A DNA stretch of 43,639 bases, from positions 1-43,639 of the forward strand of contig JAGPGT010000006.1 in the NCBI GenBank assembly GCA_018055905.1, read 5' to 3'. The translations under genes and the position numbers were made by a program. Shown here piece after piece: positions 1 through 9,464 of this stretch. Positions within the stretch are counted from its first letter, which is position 1; every line of letters begins with the position of its first letter. The DNA comes from Phycisphaerae bacterium (GTDB lineage Bacteria > Planctomycetota > Phycisphaerae > Sedimentisphaerales > Anaerobacaceae). The notes under the pieces are model-generated. The model was not told where the DNA came from. It saw nothing but the letters and a program-made list of their open reading frames with translations, and made no database searches.

Positions 1-326
1 GGAACGCCCGTCAACTCCGGACAGTTCCTCAGGGCGTCGAGTGCGGCGGCAACGTGCGTCACCCGCTGCTTGAAATGTTCTGTCCACGGACCGGTGGATT
101 CCCCTACCCCACTCTCGTCGAACCGCAGTGTTGCCACGCCGCGCTGGGCCAACGCCTCGGCGATCGCCCAGCAGGGCTCGTCGAGCACGCCGTCGATGAC
201 GGGCGAGGAATCGGGGCAACTGGCGGCCACGGACTTGGCCCCGTTCCGCACGGAGGCCGCCTCCGCCCGGACCACAGGAAACAGCATCGGCAGGAGGACT
301 GTCAGCACTTCGATGGAGCGTTTCAT
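1..326 (-). CDS. Secreted alpha/beta-hydrolase-like protein, 5' part only
   Basis: The gene starts at ATG 326 and runs off the left edge, leaving about 108 residues. A signal-peptide-like N-terminus (MKRSIEVLTVLLPMLFPVVRA) is followed near residue 43 by PVIDGVLDEPCW, which resembles the opening of CBM9-like domains. Without any frame break it passes into AEALAQRGVATLRFDESGVG, typical of the strand-turn region of serine alpha/beta hydrolases of the dienelactone hydrolase/YqkD type. The segment that normally precedes this, with the oxyanion HG motif, is missing, so the N-terminus looks joined from two sources. The catalytic serine would lie beyond the window. Hydrolase identity is moderately sure; the cause of the junction (natural deletion, fusion or assembly error) cannot be told from here. 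Confidence 0.6.
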   Translation of the reverse strand, partial: MKRSIEVLTVLLPMLFPVVRAEAASVRNGAKSVAASCPDSSPVIDGVLDEPCWAIAEALAQRGVATLRFDESGVGESTGPWTEHFKQRVTHVAAALDALRNCPELTGV

Positions 327-1023
327 GCAGTCTTCATTTCCTGCCGAAGAGTTCGTTGCACTACAGGACGACACCCATGACTCTGGGGCCGACACTATAC
401 CCGAGGTGCGCACTTCCAACAACCCGGCTCCCGGAAAAATCCTCTGGGGCGCGTGAAACGACGCGTTCGTTTTCGCCGCCACGTTTCGACCGCCAGAACC
501 GCCGGCCCGGAACGCCCGCCTGAGAGGCCAAGCTCCAGGCCGCCCGAGCGGCCCGACGAACCGCCGCCGCAACCGAGACCCACGCAGTGGATGCGTGACA
601 TCGCAATAGGAAAGGACCCATGGAATCCGCGACAGCCAGAACTCTTCGAACCCGCCGGCGGCAGGCCCTCGCAAGGCGGAGGCCACGCCGCCGTTGCGTG
701 GCGGCCGACTTGCCGGGCCGGGGGATGCGAACCCCTCTTCGACTGCCCCGAGCCTCCCTCGAAAGCACAAGGGGAGGCTCGGGGCGAACGCCCGAACAAG
801 ACCGACCGACCGCCGGGATAAGCCGTCCGCGAACCGGCGAGAGCCGAAATCACTCTCAACGCCAAAGGATGACGGACTTGACAAACCCCGCCAACGAGTC
901 GATGATACTCTCGTCAGCCCACCAATCGAGTCACTGGGCCGACCAGAGAACCTGTCCAATTCCCGCTGAACCAACACACCCTGTCTTCTCGGCGGTCTCT
1001 GTGGCTCGGTGGTGAATTGGGGG
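327..1023. other. GC-rich noncoding stretch with hairpins
   Basis: No reading frame here has coding character; the open frames on both strands are Arg/Gly/Pro-rich and lack ribosome binding sites. Two hairpins stand out. Positions 670-679 pair with 688-698 with one bulged base (CGCAAGGCGG arm). Positions 745-758 (GCCCCGAGCCTCCC) pair perfectly with 772-785 over 14 bp around a 13-nt loop. No U-run follows the second stem, so it is not a standard intrinsic terminator on either strand. It may be a structured RNA, a REP-like palindrome or a relic. The right-hand part is the leader of the downstream transporter gene. Confidence 0.45.
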
Positions 1024-1024
1024 C

Positions 1025-1052
1025 TTTTCTTTCGCTGGGGCGGGTGTATACT
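1025..1052 (+). promoter_or_regulatory. Possible promoter of cstA
   Basis: A good -10 hexamer, TATACT, lies at 1047-1052, about 46 nt before the cstA start. The best-spaced -35 candidate, TTTTCT at 1025-1030, is a poor match, so only the -10 supports this call. Confidence 0.35.
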
Positions 1053-1097
1053 GATCTGGGACAACCTACATGTCTTCGTTTTCAGGAGTGCTGGAAG

Positions 1098-3083
1098 ATG
1101 ACGATTCTGCTGATCTTGCTGGCCGGCGGCGTCATGTTGTTCCTGGGCGGGATTTTGTATGCCCCCTGGATCGCCAGGATGATGGGGGAGCAGAGGGACC
1201 GGACCACGCCGGCGGTGGCGATCAACGACGGACGAGACTACGTGCCCACCAAAACCGCGGTGGTCTTTGCGCATCACTTCGCCTCCATCGCAGGGGCCGG
1301 ACCGATCATCGGACCCGTACTGGCGATCCTCTACGGCTGGGGGCCCGCGCTGTTGTGGATTCTCCTGGGCGGGGTCTTCCTGGGGGGGGTACACGACTTT
1401 GTCTCGACCTACGTGACCATGCGCGAGGGCGGCAAGAACCTCACCGTGGTCGCGCGTCGCTACATCGGCCCCGGCGCCTTCGTGATGATGCTGGTGGTGT
1501 TGGTGGCGATCCTAGTCTTGGTGTGTGCGGCGTTCCTGGATCTGTCAGCCACCGCGCTGACGTCTACCGTCGCGCTGTCGGATCTGAACATGGAGTCCGG
1601 GCAGACGCTGTTTCGCGAACGGACCAAGCTCAACCCCCGGACGGGCCAGGAGGAACCGTTTGCCCTGATCGGCGGCATCGCATCGATGTCCGTGATTGTA
1701 ATCACGGCTTTCTCGCCCCTGATGGGTTTCCTGTACCTGAAAAAGAAGTGTCCCGTGTGGATCTGCTCCATTCTGGCGATGGCGATCTGCGCGATCTCGA
1801 TTCTGATCGGGCTGAAGTGGCCGGTCTCGGTCGCCCCGGGGACGTGGAAACTGATGATCAGCGGTTACGTCCTGGTGGCGGCGGGGGTGCCGGTCTGGTT
1901 CTTCCTGCAGAGCCGGGATTTCATCAACGTGCACATCCTGTACGCCGGCGTGGCGTTCTTGATCGTGGCGCTGGTGGCGGCGGGACTTCGTGGCACAGGG
2001 GGAACCGACGCAGGAACGATCCCCATGAACAACTGGGCCGAGGGGACCAGGACGCTCGGTCCGATCTGGCCTCTGATGTTCGTCACAATTGCCTGCGGAG
2101 CGGTCAGCGGGTTCCACAGCCTCTGCGCCGGCGGCACGACCTGCAAGCAGCTTTCCAATGAGCGGGCGGCCCGGCGGGTCGGGTATTGGGCGATGCTGCT
2201 AGAGAGCTTCCTGGCGGTGTGCGTGGTGTGTTGTCTGATCGCGGGACTCCCGCTGGCAACCTACAAAAGTTACTGTTACCCCGCGGGCGGAGGCGGCAAC
2301 GCGGTACTGACGTTCGCGATGGCGGTCGGACACATGGTGCACCAAGGCCTGGGCCTGCCGGTGGCGGGTGGGGCACTGGGCGCGATGCTGCTGCTGGAGG
2401 GATTTCTGGTCACAACGTTGGACACCGCGGTTCGCCTGACGCGATACATGATCGAAGAAGGATGGACCATGCTCTTCGGGCGGTACGACGTATTTGCATC
2501 GACACAGAATGCGAGAATCGTCCCGGCGGCAGGAGAAAGGGTTGACGTGCCGCGGGTCGAACCGGTCGGGGCCGGCGGGCTGGCGGTCGGTGCATCCCCT
2601 GAAAGGCTCGCGATATCTGCCTACGAAGGGGTTCCCACCCGCGGGGTCCAGCGGGCGGTGTTGCAGATGCTCCAGCAATACTGGGTGAACTCGGGCATCG
2701 CGGTCGCGTTGATGCTGCTGTTGGGATTGGGCAACGGCTACGCGGTGGTCTGGAGCATCTTCGGATCCGCCAATCAGCTCCTGGCGGCACTGGCGTTGTG
2801 GGTGGGCATGATCTGGCTGATGAGCCAAGGACGTCGGTACTGGTTCGCCTTGGTGCCGGCGGTCTTCATGTTCGCGACGTCCATGACCATGCTCGTGCGG
2901 CTGCTGATGAAGTATCTCGACGGCTGGAAGGCGGGCAAAAGCGGAATGCCGGCGCTTCTGATCGCGGACGTGGTCGTACTGACGATGACGGCGGGAGTTC
3001 TGGCGTTGACGGTGCGCAACTGGCTGGCGAAGAAGGAGTCGCTCTTGTCCCTCGGCGGAGCCGGAAAACAGGCGCAGACATAA
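1098..3083 (+). CDS. cstA: CstA-family carbon starvation/pyruvate transporter
   Basis: This 661-residue polytopic inner-membrane protein belongs to the CstA family, whose studied members import peptides or pyruvate. Hydrophobic helices fill the whole length: a CstA N-terminal domain covers roughly residues 1-400 and the C-terminal CstA region the rest. Conserved family stretches include YVPTKTAVVFAHHFASIAGA near residue 50, GVHDFVSTYVTMREGGKN near 100 and SGFHSLCAGGTTCKQL near 337. In the last, Cys stands where many homologues have Ser. The frame is open from 1017, but ATG 1098 is chosen because AGGAG (1084-1088) lies 9 nt upstream and the first helix starts directly. It stands alone, convergent with the ybbR-cdaA operon, with only 27 nt between stop codons. 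Confidence 0.93.
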   Translation: MTILLILLAGGVMLFLGGILYAPWIARMMGEQRDRTTPAVAINDGRDYVPTKTAVVFAHHFASIAGAGPIIGPVLAILYGWGPALLWILLGGVFLGGVHDFVSTYVTMREGGKNLTVVARRYIGPGAFVMMLVVLVAILVLVCAAFLDLSATALTSTVALSDLNMESGQTLFRERTKLNPRTGQEEPFALIGGIASMSVIVITAFSPLMGFLYLKKKCPVWICSILAMAICAISILIGLKWPVSVAPGTWKLMISGYVLVAAGVPVWFFLQSRDFINVHILYAGVAFLIVALVAAGLRGTGGTDAGTIPMNNWAEGTRTLGPIWPLMFVTIACGAVSGFHSLCAGGTTCKQLSNERAARRVGYWAMLLESFLAVCVVCCLIAGLPLATYKSYCYPAGGGGNAVLTFAMAVGHMVHQGLGLPVAGGALGAMLLLEGFLVTTLDTAVRLTRYMIEEGWTMLFGRYDVFASTQNARIVPAAGERVDVPRVEPVGAGGLAVGASPERLAISAYEGVPTRGVQRAVLQMLQQYWVNSGIAVALMLLLGLGNGYAVVWSIFGSANQLLAALALWVGMIWLMSQGRRYWFALVPAVFMFATSMTMLVRLLMKYLDGWKAGKSGMPALLIADVVVLTMTAGVLALTVRNWLAKKESLLSLGGAGKQAQT

Positions 3084-3110
3084 AAGAGACTCCAGTCGGC
3101 AGAAGGGGTC

Positions 3111-4193
3111 TTATTGAAGCTCGTCGCGGCCGAGATCACGGAACAGGTCCAGCTCCGGCGTCGGCGAGAATGTGATCGGTTCGAGCGTGTACTTGACTTT
3201 GGGAGGCGCCTGGTTGGGAACGATCTCGCCTCTTCGGACGTATTCGTATGGAAACGCAAAGACGAATTCTCCCTCGGCGGGCCATTGGGTCCGGTGGGCA
3301 TCTTCGTCCTTGATGTACAGGACGATCTGCATGGGGGCCTTTTCATAGGCATTGAAGGCCTCTTCGGTAGCCCGGACCTTGATGGCCAGAAGTCTGGTCT
3401 TGTCGGTGTCCTTGTCCAGAACAACGCGGTAAACGCCCTGGAGGTTTTCGCTCAGACACAAACCGTAGGAGGCGGAGACAAGACGCTCCGTCAAAACGTT
3501 TTGCATCGGGGCCAAGGTGACTTTCACCTTGGTAGGGATCTCCCGACGCTGGTCGATGGAAGAGGCCAATTCGATGTAGGGGAACTTTTCGACGGGCCCG
3601 ATCTTGGCGACGTTTTGTTCCTCAGGGGTCAGGAGGATCTTGGCACGGGGACTTTGGCCTTTGGGGACGTAGGCGGTGACCGAAGAGGGATTGAAGGTGG
3701 CGACCAGGCCCTGTTCGATTCCGACACATTCGAGGGTGACGTCCTGCTCGACGAGCTTCTGGGTCTGGACGGTGAACCACTGCGGTTGACAGCTCTCGAC
3801 GGTCAGCCCGAGATTGCGGAAGACATCGCTCTTTCGCAGGAAGTCCAGGACGTTGACCCTGTGCGCCTGAGGCGAGGTCAATCCTTCCTGCTCGGGCACT
3901 AGGAACAGGTTCAAGTCGAGGGCGCCCCGGTTCTTGCGGCCCTTCACCTCCGAAATACGGGCGGCCGGCCCCTTGAGAACCACCGAATCCAACGCCGCAG
4001 TCGTCTGCAGGTTCGGATCCGCTCCCTCGACGACGAAGTTGACCCAAAGCGACGGGTCGGCGGACTTGGCCACCTTGATCCGAACGTCAGACAACAGAAA
4101 CCGATCATCCTGTGACAAATCGGACCACACCCAGATCAGCGCCGTTAGGAAGACGACGATCGCTATTTTGCCGGGTTTGAGTCTCTTGAACAT
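3111..4193 (-). CDS. cdaR: YbbR-like domain protein, CdaA regulator (CdaR)
   Basis: The 360-residue product has one N-terminal membrane helix (about residues 8-24, IAIVVFLTALIWVWSDL) followed by an extracytoplasmic region of beta-rich YbbR-type repeats. Family knowledge: YbbR/CdaR proteins bind the membrane diadenylate cyclase CdaA and tune its activity. The context supports this role, since the gene lies directly after cdaA with an 11-nt gap. ATG 4193 is used because the protein then begins with the anchor; further upstream the frame overlaps cdaA. AGGG upstream can act as a weak ribosome binding site. The number of YbbR repeats cannot be settled by eye. Confidence 0.85.
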   Translation of the reverse strand: MFKRLKPGKIAIVVFLTALIWVWSDLSQDDRFLLSDVRIKVAKSADPSLWVNFVVEGADPNLQTTAALDSVVLKGPAARISEVKGRKNRGALDLNLFLVPEQEGLTSPQAHRVNVLDFLRKSDVFRNLGLTVESCQPQWFTVQTQKLVEQDVTLECVGIEQGLVATFNPSSVTAYVPKGQSPRAKILLTPEEQNVAKIGPVEKFPYIELASSIDQRREIPTKVKVTLAPMQNVLTERLVSASYGLCLSENLQGVYRVVLDKDTDKTRLLAIKVRATEEAFNAYEKAPMQIVLYIKDEDAHRTQWPAEGEFVFAFPYEYVRRGEIVPNQAPPKVKYTLEPITFSPTPELDLFRDLGRDELQ

Positions 4194-4204
4194 TGATCCC
4201 TGCT

Positions 4205-5041
4205 TTATTCCACGTTGTGACGTTTGAGCAATCGTCCCATCAGGGGCACATGCCCTTCGACCACATCGCCCACGAGATGAGAACGCACCTGGGATTCCGT
4301 GACGTTGCGGATCAGCTTGCCGTCGCGGGCGATGGAGATTGCCCCTGTCTCCTCGCTGACGACCAGACACATCGCATCGGACCCGGCGGTAATGCCCACC
4401 GCCGCCCGGTGTCGCGAGCCCAATTCGACGCCTGCAACGCTGCCGGCCTCGGCCAGTGGCAACTGAACGCTGGCCGCCACAATCCGATCACCTCGCACCA
4501 CCACCGCCATGTCGTGCAACGGTGTGCCGGGATAGAAAATCGTTTTCAGCAAGTCAGAGGTGACCCGAGCGTCCAGGCGGACGCCGGTCTCGATGAACTC
4601 CCCCAGGGCAACCTGCCTCTCGATCACGATGATCGCTCCAATCCGGGCGGCGGACAGATCGGTCACCGTCGTAACAAGCTCTTCCACGGTCCGCGAGAGT
4701 TGGTGCGAGGCGCCTGCCCAGATTCTGGGTTGACCGATCTGGATCAGCACGCGTCGAATCTCCGGCTGGAAACCCGCCACCGCAACAATCATGATCCCGA
4801 TCAGGAACCCCCGGTAAAGGTATTGGAGCCGGTCAAAGGGCAAGTGCGCGACGATGAGGTTCAGGACCAGAACGCCGGAGACGAGGATGAAAATGACACC
4901 GCGAAAAAGCCTCTCCCCGCGGGTCCCTTCGAGGAAATCGACCACCCACCAGATCACCAGACCGATTAGAAGCAACTCTACCAGGACGACCCACCATTCG
5001 TAATGCGAGATCCGGTTCAGATAGTCCAGCAGAGTATACAC
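4205..5041 (-). CDS. cdaA: Diadenylate cyclase CdaA (c-di-AMP synthase)
   Basis: The 278-residue product makes c-di-AMP from two ATP. Three N-terminal membrane helices (about residues 16-95) precede a DAC domain (about 110-275). The second nucleotide motif is intact (GSRHRAAVGI, R210-H211-R212), followed by LVVSEETGAIS. The first motif, normally Asp-Gly-Ala, reads LHDMAVVV here: D177 and A179 are kept but the Gly is Met178. Length matches CdaA of Firmicutes (about 273). Translation probably starts at GTG 5041; the purine-rich GGAAGGGG upstream fits and places the first helix at the N-terminus. It forms an operon with the small lipoprotein gene upstream (47-nt gap) and ybbR downstream. Confidence 0.92.
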   Translation of the reverse strand: MYTLLDYLNRISHYEWWVVLVELLLIGLVIWWVVDFLEGTRGERLFRGVIFILVSGVLVLNLIVAHLPFDRLQYLYRGFLIGIMIVAVAGFQPEIRRVLIQIGQPRIWAGASHQLSRTVEELVTTVTDLSAARIGAIIVIERQVALGEFIETGVRLDARVTSDLLKTIFYPGTPLHDMAVVVRGDRIVAASVQLPLAEAGSVAGVELGSRHRAAVGITAGSDAMCLVVSEETGAISIARDGKLIRNVTESQVRSHLVGDVVEGHVPLMGRLLKRHNVE

Positions 5042-5088
5042 CGATTCAAACCCCTTCCATGGGTCTGGAGGTCAGGTTGTCACGATGG

Positions 5089-5349
5089 CTACGGAATTCT
5101 CTTGTCGGTCAGCCGGCTGGGCCGGTCGAGTAACAGGGCCTTGTCCATGTCGGAACGCATCATCGAAGCATTCAGACGCTGGATGCGGTCGTGCCGTCGA
5201 CTGACCTCGGCGCGGGTTTCGCCTGGTTGCCCGCTTCCGCAGCCCGCCAGCCACGTCACCAGCGTGCACATAAACACGAGTGCGAAAAAGCGCAAACCCA
5301 GACTCCTGCAACACTTTTTCCTATTTTCTACAGTCGTCACGCTTTTCAT
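5089..5349 (-). CDS. Small lipoprotein heading the cdaA operon
   Basis: This 86-residue protein has a positively charged N-terminus, a hydrophobic stretch (FFALVFMCTLVTWLAGC) and a lipobox ending at C37, so it should be a lipid-anchored exported protein. The mature part is about 50 residues, charged and probably helical (HDRIQRLNASMMRSDMDKAL). ATG 5349 is preceded by AAGGGGAA, a good ribosome binding site. It is the first gene behind the consensus promoter at 5466-5494 and sits 47 nt before cdaA. I do not recognise a named family. Its place suggests an envelope role near CdaA/YbbR, which is inference only. Confidence 0.8.
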   Translation of the reverse strand: MKSVTTVENRKKCCRSLGLRFFALVFMCTLVTWLAGCGSGQPGETRAEVSRRHDRIQRLNASMMRSDMDKALLLDRPSRLTDKRIP

Positions 5350-5465
5350 CGTTCCCCTTTACGAAAATCCATGATAGCTGCGCCGTTTCGCAACAACCCG
5401 CGCATGGTCTAACCCTTGCAGCCATTCTTAGGGGGTGGTGCAAAGCCCGCCCCAACATAGAGTTA

Positions 5466-5494
5466 ATTATAACGGACCCAGTCGCCACTGTCAA
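5466..5494 (-). promoter_or_regulatory. Consensus sigma-70-type promoter of the cdaA operon
   Basis: Read on the minus strand, TTGACA (5494-5489) and TATAAT (5471-5466) are separated by exactly 17 nt: both hexamers are perfect matches. Transcription would start near 5459, about 110 nt before the lipoprotein ATG at 5349. This is the best promoter in the window and implies strong basal expression of the lipoprotein-cdaA-ybbR operon. Confidence 0.85.
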
Positions 5495-5540
5495 GAGCCC
5501 ATGCCCCTTGGAGAATGCGATAATTTGCCCGAAATTGCAT

Positions 5541-5568
5541 TCCGCACCATCCGATCCGAAGGTACAAT
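5541..5568 (+). promoter_or_regulatory. Possible promoter of the URO-D family gene
   Basis: TACAAT at 5563-5568 is a good -10 hexamer, 83 nt before the start at 5652. The -35 side (TCCGCA at 5541-5546, 16-nt spacer) matches poorly, so the call is weak. Confidence 0.3.
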
Positions 5569-5651
5569 CCGCTCTGCAAGGCGTCGGCCCCCCCAGGGCT
5601 GGCGCCCGCCGACAAAACTTGCGATAGGTTTCGACATTTCAGGAGCAGGTC

Positions 5652-6944
5652 ATGAAAACCCCATCCCACAAGAAACCACTCACCGGCCGACAGCGAGTGT
5701 TCTGTGCCCTGAACCATCAACCCCCGGACCGCGTACCCGTCGATCTCGGTGGAACCCCCTGCTCTGGCGCACAGGTCAGCGTAGTCGCCAAATTACGCCG
5801 AACGCTTGGCCTTGACAAGCCGGGCGACCGTGTCCGAGTAACCGAGCCATACCAAATGCTCGGGGAAATCGCCGCCGACCTCCGCCAAGTCCTGGGCATC
5901 GATGTTGTCCATCTGCCCAATCCCAAGAATATGTTCGGCTACGCAAACGACGGATGGAAACCCTGGACCACATTTGACGGAACGGAAGTCCTTGTTCCAG
6001 GCGACTTTAACACTGATCCTGAGCCCGATGGATCGATCCTGATGTACCCCGAGGGAGATCGCTCGGCCAAGCCCTCCGCCCGCATGCCCAAAGGCGGTTA
6101 CTACTTCGATTCGATCATCCGCCAGAAACCTATCGACGACGCGAAACTCAACCCTGAAGACAACTTGGAGGAATTCCAACCGATCGACGAGAACGCCCTG
6201 CGCCACTACGAGCGACTGGCCGACGACCTCTATACCAATACCGACCTAGCCATCGCCGCCGGTTTCCCCGGGACCGCTTTCGGCGACATCGCCTTGGTCC
6301 CCGGCCCCTGGATGAAAGACCCCAAGGGCATCCGCGACGTCGAGGAATGGTACATCAGCACGATCACCCGTCGAGAGTATATCCGCGAGGTCTTCGCCCG
6401 CCAGGCCGAGATCGCCATCGAAAATCTCGCCCGCATCCATCAGGCCGTGGGCGACAAGGTCGCCGTGGTCTTCATGGACGGCACTGACCTCGCCTCGCAG
6501 AACAGCCTATTCTGCTCGCCCGACACCTACCGCGACCTCTACCTTCCGCATGCCAAAAAGGTCAACGACTGGGTGCACGCCCACACGAAGTGGAAGACGC
6601 TCAAGCACTGTTGCGGCGGATGTGAACCCCTCATCGACGGTTTCATCGACGCCGGCTACGACGTACTGAATCCGGTCCAACTCTCGGCCAAAGGCATGGA
6701 CCCCACAAACCTCGTCGACAAGTACGGCGACCGGATTGTGTTCTGGGGGGGCGGCGTCGACACCCAGCAAACCCTTCCCTTCGGCACACCCGAGCAAGTG
6801 AAGGCCCAGGTCGTCGAGCGGATCAAGATCCTCGGCGCCAAGAACGGATACATATTTAACACGATCCATAATATCCAGTGTAATACGCCGACGGAAAACC
6901 TGATCGCAATGTTCCAGGCACTCGGGAGAAACATATCAGCGTAG
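5652..6944 (+). CDS. Uroporphyrinogen decarboxylase (URO-D) family protein
   Basis: The 430-residue product has the URO-D/methyltransferase TIM-barrel fold signature: TGRQRVFCALNHQPPDRVPV at the start, DLRQVLGIDVVHLP, a central metal-type cluster KHCCGGCEP near residue 318, and GGGVDTQQTLPFGTPEQV near 373. Catabolic URO-D paralogues of this kind, including corrinoid-methyl to thiol methyltransferases and many uncharacterised proteins next to sugar genes, are common in Planctomycetes. True haem-pathway HemE is shorter (about 350 residues), so this is probably not hemE. AGGAG at 5641-5645 lies 6 nt before ATG 5652. The gene stands alone, convergent with cheB (50 nt between stops), so its substrate is unknown. 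Confidence 0.85.
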   Translation: MKTPSHKKPLTGRQRVFCALNHQPPDRVPVDLGGTPCSGAQVSVVAKLRRTLGLDKPGDRVRVTEPYQMLGEIAADLRQVLGIDVVHLPNPKNMFGYANDGWKPWTTFDGTEVLVPGDFNTDPEPDGSILMYPEGDRSAKPSARMPKGGYYFDSIIRQKPIDDAKLNPEDNLEEFQPIDENALRHYERLADDLYTNTDLAIAAGFPGTAFGDIALVPGPWMKDPKGIRDVEEWYISTITRREYIREVFARQAEIAIENLARIHQAVGDKVAVVFMDGTDLASQNSLFCSPDTYRDLYLPHAKKVNDWVHAHTKWKTLKHCCGGCEPLIDGFIDAGYDVLNPVQLSAKGMDPTNLVDKYGDRIVFWGGGVDTQQTLPFGTPEQVKAQVVERIKILGAKNGYIFNTIHNIQCNTPTENLIAMFQALGRNISA

Positions 6945-6994
6945 ACGCAGAGAGGCGATCGGAGAGAGCCCGAAGGAATGTCCCCCGTTCCTCG

Positions 6995-8050
<1,056 letters not shown>

Positions 8051-8100
8051 CTATCAGGTCTCAGATTTCGGGCTTCTCATCCGACGCGAGTTGACGCCCC

Positions 8101-8589
8101 CTATCGCAGAGTTTTCTCCAGGCCGCTGGAGCGGACGGTGACTGTCCCATCCCCCATGTCGAGGTACAGGTTCCGGGCAGAGTTGCCGCCGACGTCCTCG
8201 GCGTTGATGATCAAACCGTGACTCCAGAGGATCTTGCGGATCGCCAGATAGTTACATTTGCCGATGTCGAAGCCCTGAGGACCGGTGGCCATTGAGGCCC
8301 CGCCCGCCAAACGGACTTGCAGGCGTCTACTGTTGGCCCCCATGGACAGCAGTTTATCGACCAGCAGCTTCATTCCCGTGTCGGCAAACATAAAAGGTTT
8401 GGATTGTGCCCGCGCCGGATCCATTGTGGAACTGGGCAACTGGTAGTGAAGCATCCCCCCGATGCGGGTACCTGGATCATAGAGGCAGACCCCGATGCAC
8501 GATCCCAGCGAGTAGGTCACGAGAACCTCGCTGGGATTGTCGGAGACCTTGGCGTCCGAAATATCAATTACGATTCGAGTCTTGACCAT
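8101..8589 (-). CDS. cheD: Chemoreceptor glutamine deamidase CheD
   Basis: The 162-residue product matches CheD in length and motifs: the catalytic Cys in SLGSCIGVCL (C31), the His in GGMLHYQLP (H48), and the conserved LAGGASM and NVGGN-like (VGGNSARN) stretches. CheD deamidates receptor glutamines and, in Bacillus and Thermotoga, binds CheC and raises its phosphatase activity. The CheX/CheC-like proteins of this cluster are therefore possible partners. The start at 8589 lies 9 nt after the cheR stop. Confidence 0.95.
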   Translation of the reverse strand: MVKTRIVIDISDAKVSDNPSEVLVTYSLGSCIGVCLYDPGTRIGGMLHYQLPSSTMDPARAQSKPFMFADTGMKLLVDKLLSMGANSRRLQVRLAGGASMATGPQGFDIGKCNYLAIRKILWSHGLIINAEDVGGNSARNLYLDMGDGTVTVRSSGLEKTLR

Positions 8590-8598
8590 GATCGCCCT

Positions 8599-9447
8599 CT
8601 ATGGTTTGGTGTAAATCGTCGGTTGAACGTATCGGAATTTATGGTCGATTCCCGTCAACGACTCGGAATGTCCCGTGAACAAGACTCCCCCGGAACCGAG
8701 AAGATCGTAGTACCGATTGATCAAACGTCCCTGGGTCGGCTTATCGAAATAGATCATGACGTTGCGACAGAAGATAAAATCCAGCGGTCCCTTGATCGGC
8801 CACTCTTGCATCAGATTCAGGTATCGGAAGATCACCACATTGCGCAGGGCGTCACCGACCTCGTACAGATCCCGGCCTCGTTCTCGAACGTGGTTGAGGT
8901 ACTTGCTCCGAAGCGGCAGCGGAATCGGGTCGATGCGATCCTTATCGTAGAGCCCTCGCTGGGCCTGTTCGAGAACCCGGGTCGAAACATCCGTGGCCAG
9001 GAGCTTGACATCCCACCGGCCCTTGCCCGGGAGGGCCTCCAGAAGCGTGATCGCAATCGAATACGGCTCCTCGCCCGTGGAACAACCTGCGCTCCAGCCA
9101 CGGATCCGCAACTGCCGACGGCTCTGTTTGGCGGCCAGAATGCGAGGCAACAATTGCGACCGCATATATTCAAAGTGCTGCTCTTTGCGGAAAAATTTCG
9201 TCAGGTTCGTACTGAGCGAATCCACAAGGATCGAGAATTCCCGACCGGTCGGATCCTCCATGACATGACGGATATAATCGGAAAAATTGGCGAACCGACC
9301 TTCGCGGAGACGCTTGGCCAAGCGGGCGCGAACCAGTTCTTTCTTTCCGTCGTGAAGATTGATTCCACAGTGCTCGTACACCAGATCGCTGATGAGACGA
9401 AATTCCTGCTCTCCCAGCGCAATGTCCTGCATCGTCAATGTCGTCAT
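8599..9447 (-). CDS. cheR: Chemotaxis protein methyltransferase CheR
   Basis: This 282-residue S-adenosylmethionine-dependent enzyme methylates receptor glutamates. It has an N-terminal all-alpha CheR domain with the DSLSTNLTKFFR motif and a Rossmann-type methyltransferase domain with WSAGCSTGEEPYS and the late FIFCRNVMIYF motif. ATG 9447 is chosen because GGAG lies 9 nt upstream. An upstream in-frame GTG at 9468 overlaps the cheA stop by GTGA but has no visible ribosome binding site, so an 289-residue form by translational coupling remains possible. It lies between cheA and cheD. Confidence 0.94.
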   Translation of the reverse strand: MTTLTMQDIALGEQEFRLISDLVYEHCGINLHDGKKELVRARLAKRLREGRFANFSDYIRHVMEDPTGREFSILVDSLSTNLTKFFRKEQHFEYMRSQLLPRILAAKQSRRQLRIRGWSAGCSTGEEPYSIAITLLEALPGKGRWDVKLLATDVSTRVLEQAQRGLYDKDRIDPIPLPLRSKYLNHVRERGRDLYEVGDALRNVVIFRYLNLMQEWPIKGPLDFIFCRNVMIYFDKPTQGRLINRYYDLLGSGGVLFTGHSESLTGIDHKFRYVQPTIYTKP

Positions 9448-9464
9448 GCGATCGTCTCCGAATG

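Noticed and set aside
721-740. tRNA-like T-arm (GGGGTTCGCATCCCC on the minus strand)
   Set aside because: No matching acceptor stem, D-arm or anticodon arm lies at the required distances.
395-865. 156-codon minus-strand frame upstream of cstA
   Set aside because: Low-complexity Arg/Gly/Pro/Ser-rich product with no start site; it overlaps strong hairpins.
5652-6944. Haem biosynthesis gene hemE
   Set aside because: The protein is about 80 residues longer than HemE, has a His-Cys-Cys metal-type cluster and has no haem-pathway neighbours.
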